Source: Coffea arabica (Eukaryota > Streptophyta > Magnoliopsida > Gentianales > Rubiaceae). From it: 64,000 bases of DNA. Below are positions 36,048 through 48,113 of the stretch, piece after piece (positions within the stretch are counted from its first letter, which is position 1; each line of letters opens with the position of its first letter). Under the pieces are notes generated by a model. That model did no database searches. It saw only the letters and a list, made by a program, of their open reading frames with translations, and was not told the DNA's origin. Both the position numbers and the translations under genes were made by a program. The stretch covers positions 7,564,001 to 7,628,000 of the forward strand of contig NC_092329.1 of NCBI RefSeq assembly GCF_036785885.1, given 5' to 3'.

Positions 36048-36835
36048 GGCATAATTTCAGCAATCCCCCTGAGGTTTTTTTTGACATTATCATTATGCAC
36101 CAACGAGTTTTGAAAAATAACATCTACCTCCCTTGCCAATTTGAAAAATAACCCTTTTGTTTGCTATGGTTATACCAATAATGGGTTTCAGAATTACATT
36201 TTTTTTCCTTTTCCTTTTTAGTCCTCTTTTCTATATTTTATCAGCATAACCATTAAACTACCAACATTGCTCCTAGCCCTTTTTTTCATGGGATATCAGA
36301 CTAGAGATCTTTTTTGACAAGTTAACTTTCAATGCATTCTAATTTTTTTTACTGATCTTGTTTATCAAAATCAACACTAACTCAAAAAAAAAAAAAAAAA
36401 GGCTTGAACCCACTAGCAAACTATGGCAATTTCATCAATCCAAAAATCTATAAACTCCAAAAGAATTATAGCAACATTTTCTTCTCCATCTTGGAAATCT
36501 CCATCCCCAATAAAGTGTCATAAAGAATAACATATTGAAATAATAGAGTGATTATTGTAGTTGCTTATCAAACAACAAATATGGGCACGGTAAACTCGAT
36601 TCTTATTCTTTATAATTATGCCAAATTATTTTACAGTTATTTGGGAAAGTAAATCAAACCTATTAAAAGAGGGCATTTTAGGTTTCATTTAAACTTTTGT
36701 CTAGCTAATGTTAATTTTTAGGTCCTTGTTATTAAAACTATCAAATCAAGGGAGGCATCTATAAATTTTAAAACTTCAGGGGTGCTTAGTAAAATTGTCA
36801 AAAAAAATACTCAAGGAGGCTTTTGGAATTATCCC
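36048..36835. mobile_element. Mutator-like element, GGGATAATTTCA family, copy C
   Basis: It starts GGCATAATTTCAGCAATCCC and its right end reads, as reverse complement, GGGATAATTCCAAAAGCCTC. About 788 bp, non-coding. The ends correspond to those of copies A and B, but with more changes. The target duplication is hidden in an A-rich sequence (A run on the left, AAACAAAAA on the right). Confidence 0.75.
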
Positions 36836-39800
36836 AAACAAAAAAAGGTAGGACAATCGGATTAAATTAACAAGTTTGGTTTCAACAAAGAAAATATCCG
36901 ATGGCCAAGATTCTATTAACGATTACTCTTTTTGAAGAACACAATCAAATATGTGATGCTATTCAATAAGCTCATCAGTAAAGACTATATAGTTTTTCCC
37001 CAGCTGAAGACTCTAATGGATCCGATCACACCTCCCTGTTTGCTGCCAAGATGTATAATACACTTGTTAAAGACTTTAGTATAATTTGAGACCATAGGAA
37101 TCTCAATTTTTTGAAACTTGATCTCATGAAGGACATCTTCTATAGTAATTTCGCAAGGGATAACTTCATAAACAAAAAATTCTAATAAAGAGACAATCAA
37201 GAACGATTGCAGAGTAACATCCATACTGACAATTGCCGATTCATTCGGAACCTCAATTGTACACATAAAATATTGCATCCAGAGGGGCCAATAAATAATC
37301 ACAACTTTGAAAGAGAGAGAAGATCGAGAAAAAAATCCAACTAAAATTGAACCAAATTTGAATTAGTTATGTAAACTACAAATTGATCTTACGTGCTTGA
37401 GCTACCTCTTGGCCACGATGGCTTGTTAAATACGAGTGTGGCGCAATAGGTTTATGCCCGCACGTAAACTAACAGAACTTCCCTAGAGAAGGAGCATTAA
37501 AATAGCAAAACTTTAAACAGAAAAAAAAAATTTATTTGAGTAGAATTAGATTATTATGTTGACCTTTGTGAAAGAAAACTCAGAGCGTTAGGGTAACTTT
37601 TCAGCTAGAAGGAGACTACTGTAAAGGCAATTGAGTTGATTAATCAAAAGACAACGGCTGGTTAGAAGGGAAGTTGGTGCAGCCGACCTCCTAAATCTTC
37701 ACCTGTTTTTTGAAAAAAATAAGATCACTTTAGATCATGACTTCTATCCTTTAATTAATCACTTGTTTCTTTTCTTGTTGTCTTGGTTAAACTTTTGATT
37801 CGTGTGCATAAACTACGTTGAATTTTTGTTGATTCCAGGATATATATGATTGTGAGTAACGGTTTCATGTTTCACAAGCAACAGTTTTCATGCATGGGAC
37901 AAATATTATGACCAGACCTCTGCTTTTTAGATATTTGAACCTCAGAAGCAAAAAAATTTTCTTACCAAACGCGCAAACTTGAGAGCAGCAACATGGAGTC
38001 CAATTTTTAATTTAGCTTCCACTTAAAAAATTATGAGGGCTGTCGGCATTTGGCTTTAGTTTTCCCGGCAGCCTTAAAAAATTCGGTAAGTCCAATTCGA
38101 ACTTTACTATTATCGAACAGAATACATATGTAGAAGGATGACAGGAAAAAAAAAATTTACTATCTCTGCGGTGTTGTCCTTTAAATGTAGGATCACATGC
38201 CATAAACAGTGCGAAAAGAAGAAAATATAGTGAATAAATCTTACTATAATGCTTATATATGTCTCTGTGGTGCAGTGGAATGGAGTTAATTAAGAGGGTA
38301 GTTTCTGTTTCAAACATATGTATATTCTCTTTTTTTTATTATTATTATTTATTAAAGCCGACATTTATTTTATTAGGTTGATTGGAAAATATTGAGGGTC
38401 TTATGTTATTGAGCACTAGTGAAAAGAGTACCATTTACTCAAGAAGGGCCAATAATTTCATATGTTACTAGTTGCTGAGTTCAATATTTACTTAAAAATC
38501 TTACCAAAAAAAAAAAATGCCCACAAGATGGATTTATTTATTTATTTATATTAGATTAGTCATTATTGTCAATCGGTTGCCATGAAAGGTCTGCAAGTTT
38601 GGCAAATACAGGTTCATTAATTAGAGATAATCGCTAAACAAATAGGTCAACGGTCAACCTAATAACCTCGGATCATATGTTTGTCTGCTTTCTGCCTTTC
38701 TTTGGGTCCATTCTCAAGTGCAAAAAAACATGGCAAAGACAGCACGCTATCTCACATAGACACACAATGCAATAAAATTACACTACTAATTATGACTTCA
38801 AGTTTTGTATAATTGAGGAGAATAATTAGAGAGGTAAATGTAACAAGAAGGCTATATATATATACTTATCGTTCTCATTTAAACAATAATATATACTGAG
38901 ACCTTCATATTTATTTTCAACTTGCTAGGATTTGGAGTTTCTTAATTTCCACTAACCAAGATTAGGGATAGTTTCTTCCAGAACACATAATCTTCAGTTT
39001 GACATCATGGATTGACTAATGCTGGAGATAAAGTACTCTATGTTGTTAGAAATCGGTAGAAGTTTTTGCATCCAATTTCAACATTAACAACTAATTTGCT
39101 TGCAGAGACTGCTGTCCAACCAATTTACCTCTAAGACTTGATGTCGTGGCCATTCTGCAGTTGGCTTCAAAATCCTCCTAGCTAGCTCCAATTCCATTTA
39201 GAGAGAGATCAGATTACTTGCTAGCTAGTCAAGAGCAAAAGCTCCAATAGCCGGATTACAAGATATTACCTTCAATTTTGACTATTCAATCCGACCATGT
39301 ACATATTTAACTATTCAATAACCCCAAAAAAAAAAAAAAAAAAACCATCATGTCTGGGTACATGTTCTTCCTTCTTGAAAAACTGCTGATCAATTCTTAC
39401 TAGGGCTTTTACTCATTCTCATCTTTGTCCTTTCCCTTCAAAAAGAAAAATAAATATAAACCAAGAACATATCCAGCCATATTCGTGATGCTATATGGTT
39501 AAAAACTTGCATTATGCGTAGAAAGGGATAAAACAAAATGCATATAGAAGTAGAACTTGACTGATGAAGCAAGAGATGGAAGGTACCTCGGGAAACCTTT
39601 AGTATAAAGTGTGCTGGTGACCTAACCAAGACTACAATTCTTTTGGTATACAATGAACTCTTCCAGGAAACTAAAAGACTGAGTTGGGTTCAGAAACGAT
39701 CATCGAAGAAAATTCAAAATCAAACCATGGCTAGTAGTATACCATCATTTCCGTTCAACTTTGATTAATGAGGATGTTAAGTATATATCACAACCACATG

Positions 39801-39929
39801 AATGATTATTTTTCATTAATCATGAAAGTTGCTTTAAATTTGAAGAAAGACTTGCAACATGATAAAATTATTAGCAACGCATCTTAAACACCTCGTGCAA
39901 ATGGATCTGGAAGCAACTTTCAACATACA
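36836..39929. other. Gene-poor DNA with one unexplained ORF
   Basis: A 105-codon minus-strand frame at 36985-37302 has a protein-like composition (contains FMCTIEVPNES, SLLEFFVYEVIPCEITIEDV) but no motif I can assign; it could be a gene fragment. 38265-38330 has tRNA-like A- and B-box matches. The remainder is AT-rich with A/T runs (38504, 39325-39345). Confidence 0.4.
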
Positions 39930-40760
39930 ATAATATTAGGGATAATTTCAGAAACCTCCCCTGAGGTTTTTGACAATTTCACTGAGGTCCCCTGAGATTT
40001 GAAAAATTACACATACCTTCTTTGATTTGATAGTTTAAGTAACAAAATCTTAAAATAATATTGACTTGGTCAAATTTTTAAATGAATACCCAAAAATGCA
40101 CTTGTGTAATGAGTTGTAATTTACTTTCCTATACAATTATAAGATTATCTAGTATAATTATAAAAAAAGGTGTCAAAATTTTCATGTCCATGCCTAATAT
40201 TTGATAAACAACTATAATAATAATTTTATCATTGTAATAAAATACTTTTGATGCTATTTTATTATGGATTTAAATTTATAAGATAGAAAAGAAAATATTG
40301 AAATAATTCATTTAGAGTTTAAGAATTTTCTAGTAGTGGGATAATCATGATTTCGTAGTGGTTTTTGGCCATTTCTTTTTTATTTATTGTTAATTTTAAT
40401 ACCAAAAAATAGAAAACAAAGATCAGCAAAAACATTGGATTGCATATAAAGTTAATTCATCAAAAAAATCAATAGTTCAACATTTGATTATAATAGAAAC
40501 TAGAGGTAATAGTGGTAGTTCTACAATTTTATTGGCAAAAATTAAAAACAAGGAATAAAAAGGAAAAGGAATAAAAAATAATTTTAAAAGTCATTCTAAG
40601 TATAAATATACCAAAAAAGGGAATTTTATTAAAATATATAAGGGTAGTATTGTCATTTTAAATGACAAGGGAGGTATGTGTAATTTTAAAAATCTCGAAA
40701 GAGCTAAATGAAATTGTTAAAAACCTCAAGGGAGGTTTCTGAAATTATCCCATAATATTA
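39930..40760. mobile_element. Mutator-like element, GGGATAATTTCA family, copy B
   Basis: The element spans 39939-40751 (813 bp). Left end GGGATAATTTCAGAAACCTC; the right end reverse complement is GGGATAATTTCAGAAACCTC, identical over 20 bases, and the inverted repeat extends about 90 bp. It is flanked by perfect 9-mers ATAATATTA at 39930-39938 and 40752-40760. Non-coding. It is the best-preserved copy and defines the family. Confidence 0.9.
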
Positions 40761-42005
40761 TTGCTTTTCGACTAGGAAGTTCAGAAACACTTAAATTTTT
40801 TTAACAATATATGCACATATAACGTTGCATTATTTTTAAGTTTCATGATTGGCTTTTCTTATTATTCTTTTTTGTATGCTTCCACCCAAAACAGGTGTAT
40901 TTGTTCGGGAAAATGGAATGGGATGCAATATTTTTGGATTTATCATTTGTTTGAATAAAAAATGTATGAGAAACCAGGCGCTATCATTTTTATGAAGCAA
41001 GAAAATTTTAAATTTATAGATTTGACCAAGTCAATTACTTGATATGATGAGGTCATCAGTTAGAAATCGTTTAAAACATAGGTAAGACGTTAGTTTGAAT
41101 TAGTTTCTACCCACAATCCAATGATGACATTGAGTAGATAATTTCCGTCCAGAATGATCAAAAGTATGTACGTTAATTTTTTTTATGATTGAAATTCTTC
41201 TTAATTATGCATGTATGGTCTTACCAAACTAGTTCTACTCAGCCTTCAAACGGGAAATATTACAATAGTCCAGGTTTCTGTTCCTATTCCTCTTTTTTTT
41301 TTTTTTTTGGTATTAGCTAATCTATTGGGGGAAAAACAATAGAAAACAAGCAAAAGATAATATATCACAAAGTGAAGATGAGGAACATAATTTATGATCA
41401 ACTTTGATGTCACTAGATATTAAGCCATCAACCACCGCATCTTTTTGTTGGCTAAACTCCCACTTAACACTGACATCACCTTGAAAATGGTAGTCCAATA
41501 GTGATTTGTAGCCTGTTTGGTATTTGCAGAAAAATTGATTATGTCAAGTGCTGGTATTCCTCCATTCAATTAAAAAAAAAGAAAAGAAAAGAAAATTTCT
41601 TCCACCATGTTCTTCACTGCCGTCTCTTTCAGCCTAACTGTTTCAACAGTTAATCTCTGCAAAGATAATCCCTCTAATCTTGAGGACATAGAAAGCGTTT
41701 TGATAGTTCCCCAATATGATGGTTTTGCGGGAAAAGTAGTAAAATAAAAACTATCCTATTAATTAATTACATCATTGGGAATATCGAAACTAAAGTTTCA
41801 TATCCGGTAAATATTGTAAGCTTTAATCATGTAGTTGTACATTTTTTTTAGTGCAGGCTTGCAGTGGAGCTATGTACATGAATATGTATAGAGTGGCATC
41901 GTGCAAATGAATCTGTGCATGTCGCACCTTTTGAATTGACGAATTCCATTGCAAATTTGATTCCCAAATTTGACGATGCGACTAATTACGGATGGAAACA
42001 AATAT
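40761..42005. other. Intergenic AT-rich DNA
   Basis: No gene is recognised. It has a T run at 41291-41308. Confidence 0.5.
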
Positions 42006-43415
42006 CAATTTGTTGAGTTTGTCTTTGTATCTCACGTCGAAAATTTACAAAAAAATATCTCCTCTTGGTGGTTATAAATATAATGGACTTAATTGAGTTT
42101 AATTATGCTAAGCACACCCGTTCTTTAAATGTCATATGCACCAATTCAATAGAGTTTTGGGGGGTTCACGCCCCATTTTGAGAGAAGTTTTGGTTTGACA
42201 TCAAACTAAAAGAGCGAGTCATGAGTCTTGGGCCATTAAGCATTTAGTGCTATTTAGATTCTTTTGTATTTTCAATTTTAGGTGACTTTTGGACTTGAAA
42301 TTTATTTCTTAGGGTTTTGTACTCTTTTTCTGTTATAATAAATCTGCTAGCCTTCGCCCGTAAATTGGACTAAATCACGTAAATTTCGTGTTTCTCTGTT
42401 TGATTTATTTGTTTTGTTATTGTCATTATTGAGTTATCAAGAATTTTATTATTCTTATTTGTCAATTTTTTGGGGTTAGACCTAACAACTTGATATCAGA
42501 GTTTCAGGTTTCAGGTTCTGGGCTTCAAGAGAGTTTCAGGTTTCAGATTTTGGATTCTTAATGATAATAACAGATTTTTGGTGCTACAGAGAGTGAAGAA
42601 AAAAATTTCATTGAAGTTCAATTGAATTTTTGAGAAGAATTAATTGGCCAGTTGGAATTCATTGAGGGTTTTGAGAAGAAGGTGGAGCAAAATTACTATG
42701 TTTGTGATTTTTAGTTCATTAGGATCTGTTGAACCTTTTGTGAGATTTGGTCCATTGGGATCTGTTGAACCTTTTGAATCTTGGTTTATTAGTGGCTCGT
42801 TGGGGTTTGTTGAGACCTGGTGGTTCGTTGAGATCCGTTAGAACTCTTATGGAGAAGATGGAACTTGTTTGCTATTCGTCTGCTATTTGTCGATATTGGA
42901 TACACGCCAAGGTGAAGATTGTTGAGTTTATCTTTGCATCTCACATCAAAAGTTTATAAAAAAAAATATATCTTCTCTTGATGGTTATAAATATAGTAAA
43001 CTTAAGTGAGTTTAATTGTGTTGAAGGCACCAGTCCAAGTGTAATATGCACCAACCCAAAAAGTTTGGAGGGACTTACACCCCAATCTGAGAGGAGTTTT
43101 GGTTTGACATCAAACCAAAAGAGCATGTCATAAGACTTTGGCCTATTAAGCATTTAATACTATTTAGACTTTTTTGTGTTTTCAGTTTTAGGTGTCTTTT
43201 GGATTTGGGAATTATTTTTTAGGGTTTTGTACTCTCTCTTTTATACTCTTTTCTGTTATAGTAAATCTGCTATCCCTTCATTCGTGGACGTAGGTCAATT
43301 GGATCAAATCACTTAAATTTCATTTGATTTATTTGTTTTGTTATTGTCATTATTGAGTTGCCAAGAACCATATCATTCTCATTTGTCAATTTTCTGAACC
43401 AGACCTAACACAATT
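42006..43415 (+). mobile_element. Miniature non-autonomous LTR retrotransposon (TRIM-like, copia-type signals)
   Basis: Two long direct repeats, 42011-42487 and 42920-43410, start TGTTGAG and end CCTAACA. They flank a 432-bp interior and are flanked by a 5-bp duplication CAATT (42006-42010 and 43411-43415). Directly after the left repeat is TTGATATCAGAG, a degenerate tRNA-Met primer site; just before the right one is CCAAGGTGAAGATT, a polypurine tract nearly the same as that of the copia element at 32.65 kb. There is no gag or pol. The LTRs differ at many sites and in length (477 and 491 bp), so the insertion is old. Total about 1400 bp; the LTRs are longer than in classical TRIMs. Confidence 0.9.
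42644..42841 (+). other. Short internally repeated ORF inside the TRIM-like element
   Basis: Sixty-five codons with an internal repeat: GSVEPF occurs twice and a related GFVETW once, reflecting a roughly 45-bp DNA unit (TTAGGATCTGTTGAACCTTT and variants). No known domain. It is probably not a real protein, but it is the only reading frame in the element interior. Confidence 0.3.
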
Positions 43416-44957
43416 TCATCTTTTTCCTAGTTTTATTGCCCAAAGTAATACATTTTGGCTTTGCATATTCATCATAATAGCAAAAAACCATTCCTTTTTC
43501 AAAATATATATGACTCATATCTTCTTTTTTTTTTTTAATTCTAGAGATGTACTCATTCTCCTGCAAATCAAGCTTCATAAATTGAAAAGCAAAAAGAAAG
43601 ACGAAGTGGATTACTGAACATTTAACCAACTTATCTTAGACAAATTGGCCATCAAAATGGATTTAAAAAATCTCATTGAACTGTAAGTTAAGTGTTCAAA
43701 TTTCACAGTTTGAAGTTAAAAGAATATGTCAAAACTCCTCTTTAATCTAGATGGGCCTTCTTCTCTCTAGACCCCCTCCTCTGTAGTCTGTAGAATACAA
43801 CAATATAGATGTTGCTGATTGACAAAAAAAAAAAAAAAAAAAGACTCAACATTTTGATAGCAGAAATTCGAAATTTGAAGGAATTGGGTAACAGTTCTTA
43901 TGTTTCTTTTGCCTCGGGCCCTGGGCTTGACCATGCTGACAATTCGCGATTGTGAAATGTGAATCTTCTAATCCAATTTCTGAGTTCGGACTTCTGCAAG
44001 CCGGTGGAGAAGAGTGAAGAATTGTTTCATTTTCCGTTATCACATTTTTCTATTATCTTTTTTTCTTACATACATCAAATCACTACAGTAATTTTTTTAT
44101 AAAAAAAAAATCCAAGAAAATGCAATCCAAACAAGGCATACGTATTCTTGAAACTTGTTCAGAGGATGGATTCCCTTCCTACTCCCTGTTTCAGAACTCC
44201 ATCTAAAACTAAAATGATTTTGCTGTCGACCCAGTTTGTAATGCAATATGTGTTGATAAAGCCCTCAATAAACTGATTTAAAAAGGGGAAAAAAAAAAGG
44301 TAAAGGCATGAGTCGAATTTGACCAAATTTGTGCATCCATTAGACGACGAACCCTATAGGCGTGTTGCCAAGTCAAATAACGCGTTTAGATGACATACGC
44401 CTCCAAATCTTGTGCAGCCAAGAATTTCCCTATTGTCAATGAATTTGTAACGAGTCAAGACCACTCAAAGATCGTGTTGCCTATCCTCAAACATTGTCCA
44501 TCAACCTAGTTTTATGAAATTATTGAATGATTCTTTCTAATTGTAGATATGAATGGTAAAGATGATGTTAAAAAATAATTTCTTGCAAAACAAAATGTTG
44601 TACGTAATTAGTATACAGCTACTAGTCATGCATGCAAATCAAGTTCTCCAAGAAAGAGTAGTGTGTGACCACACTTAGACGTAGGAAGGAAATTAAGATA
44701 GCTCATTAAAAGGCTGTCTCAAGTCTCAGCTAATTCTTCATCTTGTCACAAAAGCAATTAATGTAGGCTGTCTCGAGGGCAACCAACCAACACCTCACAT
44801 TCTAATTCAATAACTCCTCTTACAATACATCTCCTCCTTCCTCATCACCTTCGTCCCCTATTCAGCAGCCCTGAGTGCCAGTACCAGTAGAACTCCTGGA
44901 AAACACGATCGAGCTTATAAAATCAAGAAAAGGTCGACATATAATTTGCCACTAACA
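43416..44957. other. Intergenic and DTM1-like upstream region
   Basis: No other gene is recognised. The minus-strand frame at 43846-44043 (65 codons) has no motif. The last ~150 bp, a pyrimidine-rich stretch with CTCCTCC repeats (44813-44870), probably form the leader of the next gene. Confidence 0.5.
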
Positions 44958-46186
44958 ATGGTTAATGATGCAGTTTTTCGCTCAGCACTGGCTTGGTTGG
45001 CTGCAATGGTGTTGCTAGTGGGATTGTGCACCCAATCTTTCAAGAAAATGTTGGTCACTTACATCCTGGGGATGTTTGCAATCAGTGGAGTTCTTTTGCC
45101 TGATTGGGAATTCTTCGACCGGAGGTTCTCTCAGTGGCGCACCCCTTTAACAGTCGATGAGAAGCGAACTCCGCGATCTGTTCACACCCAAGCTACACCA
45201 ACCGGGTAAAACATGACCTTTTCGTATAAATCCTCAAGAATTAGAACTTATGATTTTCCCCAGCCTAAAAGAGCAAAGAAAGGAATTTTGAAATAAAATA
45301 CAGCCCATCTGCCATGACTATTCTATTATGTTCACCCCCACTTAAAATAATTTTGATTCCTTCTTGTGTTATTACTAAGGTTGCGGTTAATAAAACTGAA
45401 ATCTGAAATTTTTAAAATTTAGAAATTTGAATCCGTTGAGTTACTAAATTGTTCAGTACTAAATAATAATAAGTAAATAAGTTATCATTTATTGTTTAGA
45501 GCAAAATTTTGATTTAGTAAATTTAGTGTTACTTAATTAATTCAAATGTTTTATTTTTTGTTATAAAACAGATTTGAACTTATTAAGTTTAAGCGTTGAA
45601 TTCGATTATAAAATAGGGTCTAAATGTTAATATTATCCTCTTGTTCTATTAATTAAGTGTAAGTACAAGGATTGAAATGTAGTTTGACTGACTACAAGAA
45701 TTAACACGAAGACAAAGGTGTAACGAAGTAATAATTTTAAGCAGATGTAAATGGTTACATATGTTTTCCCATTATGTTAGTACACAAAAATGAAAAATCT
45801 CATATGTATGGAGACTAATACTTTAGGGTTTTACGAAACATGAATATATATATATTTGTCTGACAGGCAGGCACACAAGGTGAAAAAAAAAAAAAAAGAC
45901 AAGAAAAGCAAACCTTCAAATTAGAAAAACAGCCATCTCAACTCGTTTCCTTTATTTATGGGGTTTTTTTTTGGGGTGTGGATAAACTATTATGTTGGCT
46001 TATACACAGGCAATCCTTCCATTTATTAAGATTTTGCTTTGATTGCTATTCATTTTTTTTTGTGCAATTACTCATATGGATCATGAGTTTTTCTGCAGGT
46101 TTAGGATACATCCAATCAGAGTGGCCATTTACACGATCGTTTACGGGTTTGGGTTTTACAAGTGGTGGATGTTCGTATCAACCTAA
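44958..46186 (+). CDS. DTM1-like protein (signal peptidase complex subunit 1 family)
   Basis: Small ER membrane protein related to the 12-kDa signal peptidase subunit. Rice DTM1 is needed for tapetum and pollen mother cell development. Two exons, 44958-45205 and 46099-46186, join in phase (GG|G) to give 111 aa. The first hydrophobic helix is SALAWLAAMVLLVGLCTQSF (about 8-27), the second MLVTYILGMFAISGVLLP (about 31-48). They are followed by the family stretch DWEFFDRRFSQW, a polar linker, and FRIHPIRVAIYTIVYGFGFYKWWMF near the end. ATG 44958 is the first Met and gives MVNDAVFRSALAW, close to the DTM1 start as I recall it. Exon 2 lies beyond a 0.9-kb intron and was placed by its GFGFYKWWM motif. 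The gene is intact. Ordinary SPC12 is a less likely reading, because it lacks this C-terminal segment. Confidence 0.85.
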
Positions 46187-46644
46187 TTCAATTGTGGAAA
46201 CTAAATGGCACTTCATTTGCCTGTAATATCGATCTGCATCTCTAAATTATGATGACATTCGTCATTAAGCTCAATAGCTGTGACATGTTAAGTTGTAGTA
46301 TGATATTCAACTCATCTTTCAAGGGGAAGACTTGAATATGGAGAAACTAATAATGCATATTTATTTTCTGTTGTTCTAGTTTTTTTTTTCGGTCGCGCGA
46401 AGAGAAAATTTTCACTAGCTTTCAAAAAATGTTGAACATGTACCCTTGAAATTATTTTTGCAAGTACTTGAGATAAACGATCCATTTAAAATTGGGTTAA
46501 TTAGATTGAGATCCTAAGAGTTAGTGATAAATTATGATAACCTCCATGTAAAATTGAAAAATAAATACAAAAGAAATAGAGGAACGAAAGTAGCTAGCAA
46601 TAGAAAAAAGAGCTTTAATTATGACGGTGCTCCCCCACCCCATC
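46187..46644. other. Downstream region of the DTM1-like gene
   Basis: It probably contains the 3' UTR. Nothing else is recognised. Confidence 0.5.
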
Positions 46645-47213
46645 TCTGGGCCTGTCAATTGGATTGGGTTGGCTCGAGGTCAACTCGATCGGGTCTAAAT
46701 TTAGCGGATTAAGCCTTATACAGTATGAGCTGAGTTGATTATTGTCTGGCGGAATTTGGGTTACACTGAACTCAACCCACTTAATACTAGGTCCAAACAA
46801 TACATGTACTAGAGCTCATATGTGAGAATTAAGAATATTTATTTATCTAAATTCAGCCAAAAATTGAAATTTATATGGATAATTTTATGATAAATGTTTT
46901 TTTTCAATATGTAGTTGGTAGGTGTATAGATGTTATGGTAAACCATACTATTTTTTATCATGAAATTCAAACTTTTACAGATATTTTAACTTTTTATAGA
47001 ACATTTTTTGATAAGCTAGTTGTTCGGTTTAACTAAATTTTGTGAATATGAAAAATATATGAAGTGAGTTTGGGTCTGCCCCAACTAGGACCTGCACTCG
47101 ACTTTTTTGGTGGACCGAGTATGAGTTTTAAAAATATGAGCCTAACTAAAGTGAAATTGAGTTCGAAAAAATGATATTCAAACTCAACTCACATAATCCA
47201 ATTGACAACCCAA
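46645..47213. mobile_element. MITE with GGGnnTGTCAATTGGATT ends
   Basis: The left end GGGCCTGTCAATTGGATTGG and the reverse complement of the right end, GGGTTGTCAATTGGATTATG, form an inverted repeat continuing into GGTTGGCTCGAG/GTGAGTTGAGT-like arms. It is about 570 bp with an AT-rich, non-coding centre. No target duplication can be defined with confidence, so I leave the superfamily open. Confidence 0.6.
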
Positions 47214-47507
47214 CACATCTTTCAATAGATGCTAGATAGTTTATTTTAGGATTCAGGAAAAAGTCAACCTTAATTTTAGCTCTCCCAAATTAATGCTCTT
47301 GAATTAAGAAATGCTTTTCAAATTTTTAGAATCTCTAGAAAAATTGTACTCCTCATTTCTCTCGATGCAACATCGCTTATTTTTAATTTTAAAGTTAACA
47401 AAATAAGGTTGGAGGGAATTCTTACCAAAAATTAACTACCACGTAATTTTTTGCAGAAAAATTTTCATAAATGTCCATGAAAATAGTCCTTATTACATTT
47501 TTTTAAT

Positions 47508-47687
47508 TATATGAGTGTTTGGATAGCAAATTATCCCAAATAATAGTTCGCTTGCATCATAAACACATTTTCTAATCCACCTTTTTATATTCTCAACCAC
47601 CTTTTTTATCTCGCATACATCACATCACAAAAAATGATACGATAATTATTCCAAATAATACTCTATCAAAACAAACTAAGATCTCAC
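47508..47687. mobile_element. MITE of the TTTGGATAnnAAATT family (copy 3, most complete)
   Basis: It begins GTGTTTGGATAGCAAATTAT and ends TACTCTATCAAAACAAACT; the ends are imperfect inverted repeats (GTTTGnnnnGATAG). It is homologous over its length to 5846-5985 and, inverted, to 16174-16310. Non-coding, about 180 bp. Confidence 0.65.
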
Positions 47688-47990
47688 AAACATTACATTT
47701 TAGAAAGAGTGACACAGTATATTTTTCTACAAAATCTCTCAAAAAATTACAATCCCAACAGGCTCTAATTTTCTTTCTTTATGTTTTCTTCCCAAAGATT
47801 AAAACATTATTGATTCCCCTATTGGATTTGATTAAGGAGTGCTTAGTGGACTTTCGATTTAGAGAGGTTTCAGAAACGCATAGAAGCTGCCACTGAGGGA
47901 GAGAATAAGGTTAAAAATGTAAACTCATGCAGAAGAGCCACTCCTCCAGTCCCTTCCCCCGCCTCCAAATTGCCAGCCCTTCCTTCGGCA

Positions 47991-47997
47991 TATAAAG
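47991..47997 (+). promoter_or_regulatory. Likely TATA box of TRM112
   Basis: TATAAAG, 117 bp upstream of the TRM112 start. It lies downstream of the in-frame ATG at 47970, which argues that that ATG is not in the mRNA and that 48114 is the true start. Confidence 0.6.
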
Positions 47998-48113
47998 TCC
48001 TTGACCTCCTCGTCTTCGTCCTCCTCCTTCCTCCGCTTCTTGAAAAAAATTCCCCTGCAGGACGCCACCCTGCAACAGAAAAGTACAAGAAAGAAAAACC
48101 CTCCACACTAGAG

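Noticed and set aside
47970-48113. Longer TRM112 start at 47970
   Set aside because: The extension is low-complexity, unlike known TRM112 proteins, and begins upstream of the probable TATA box.
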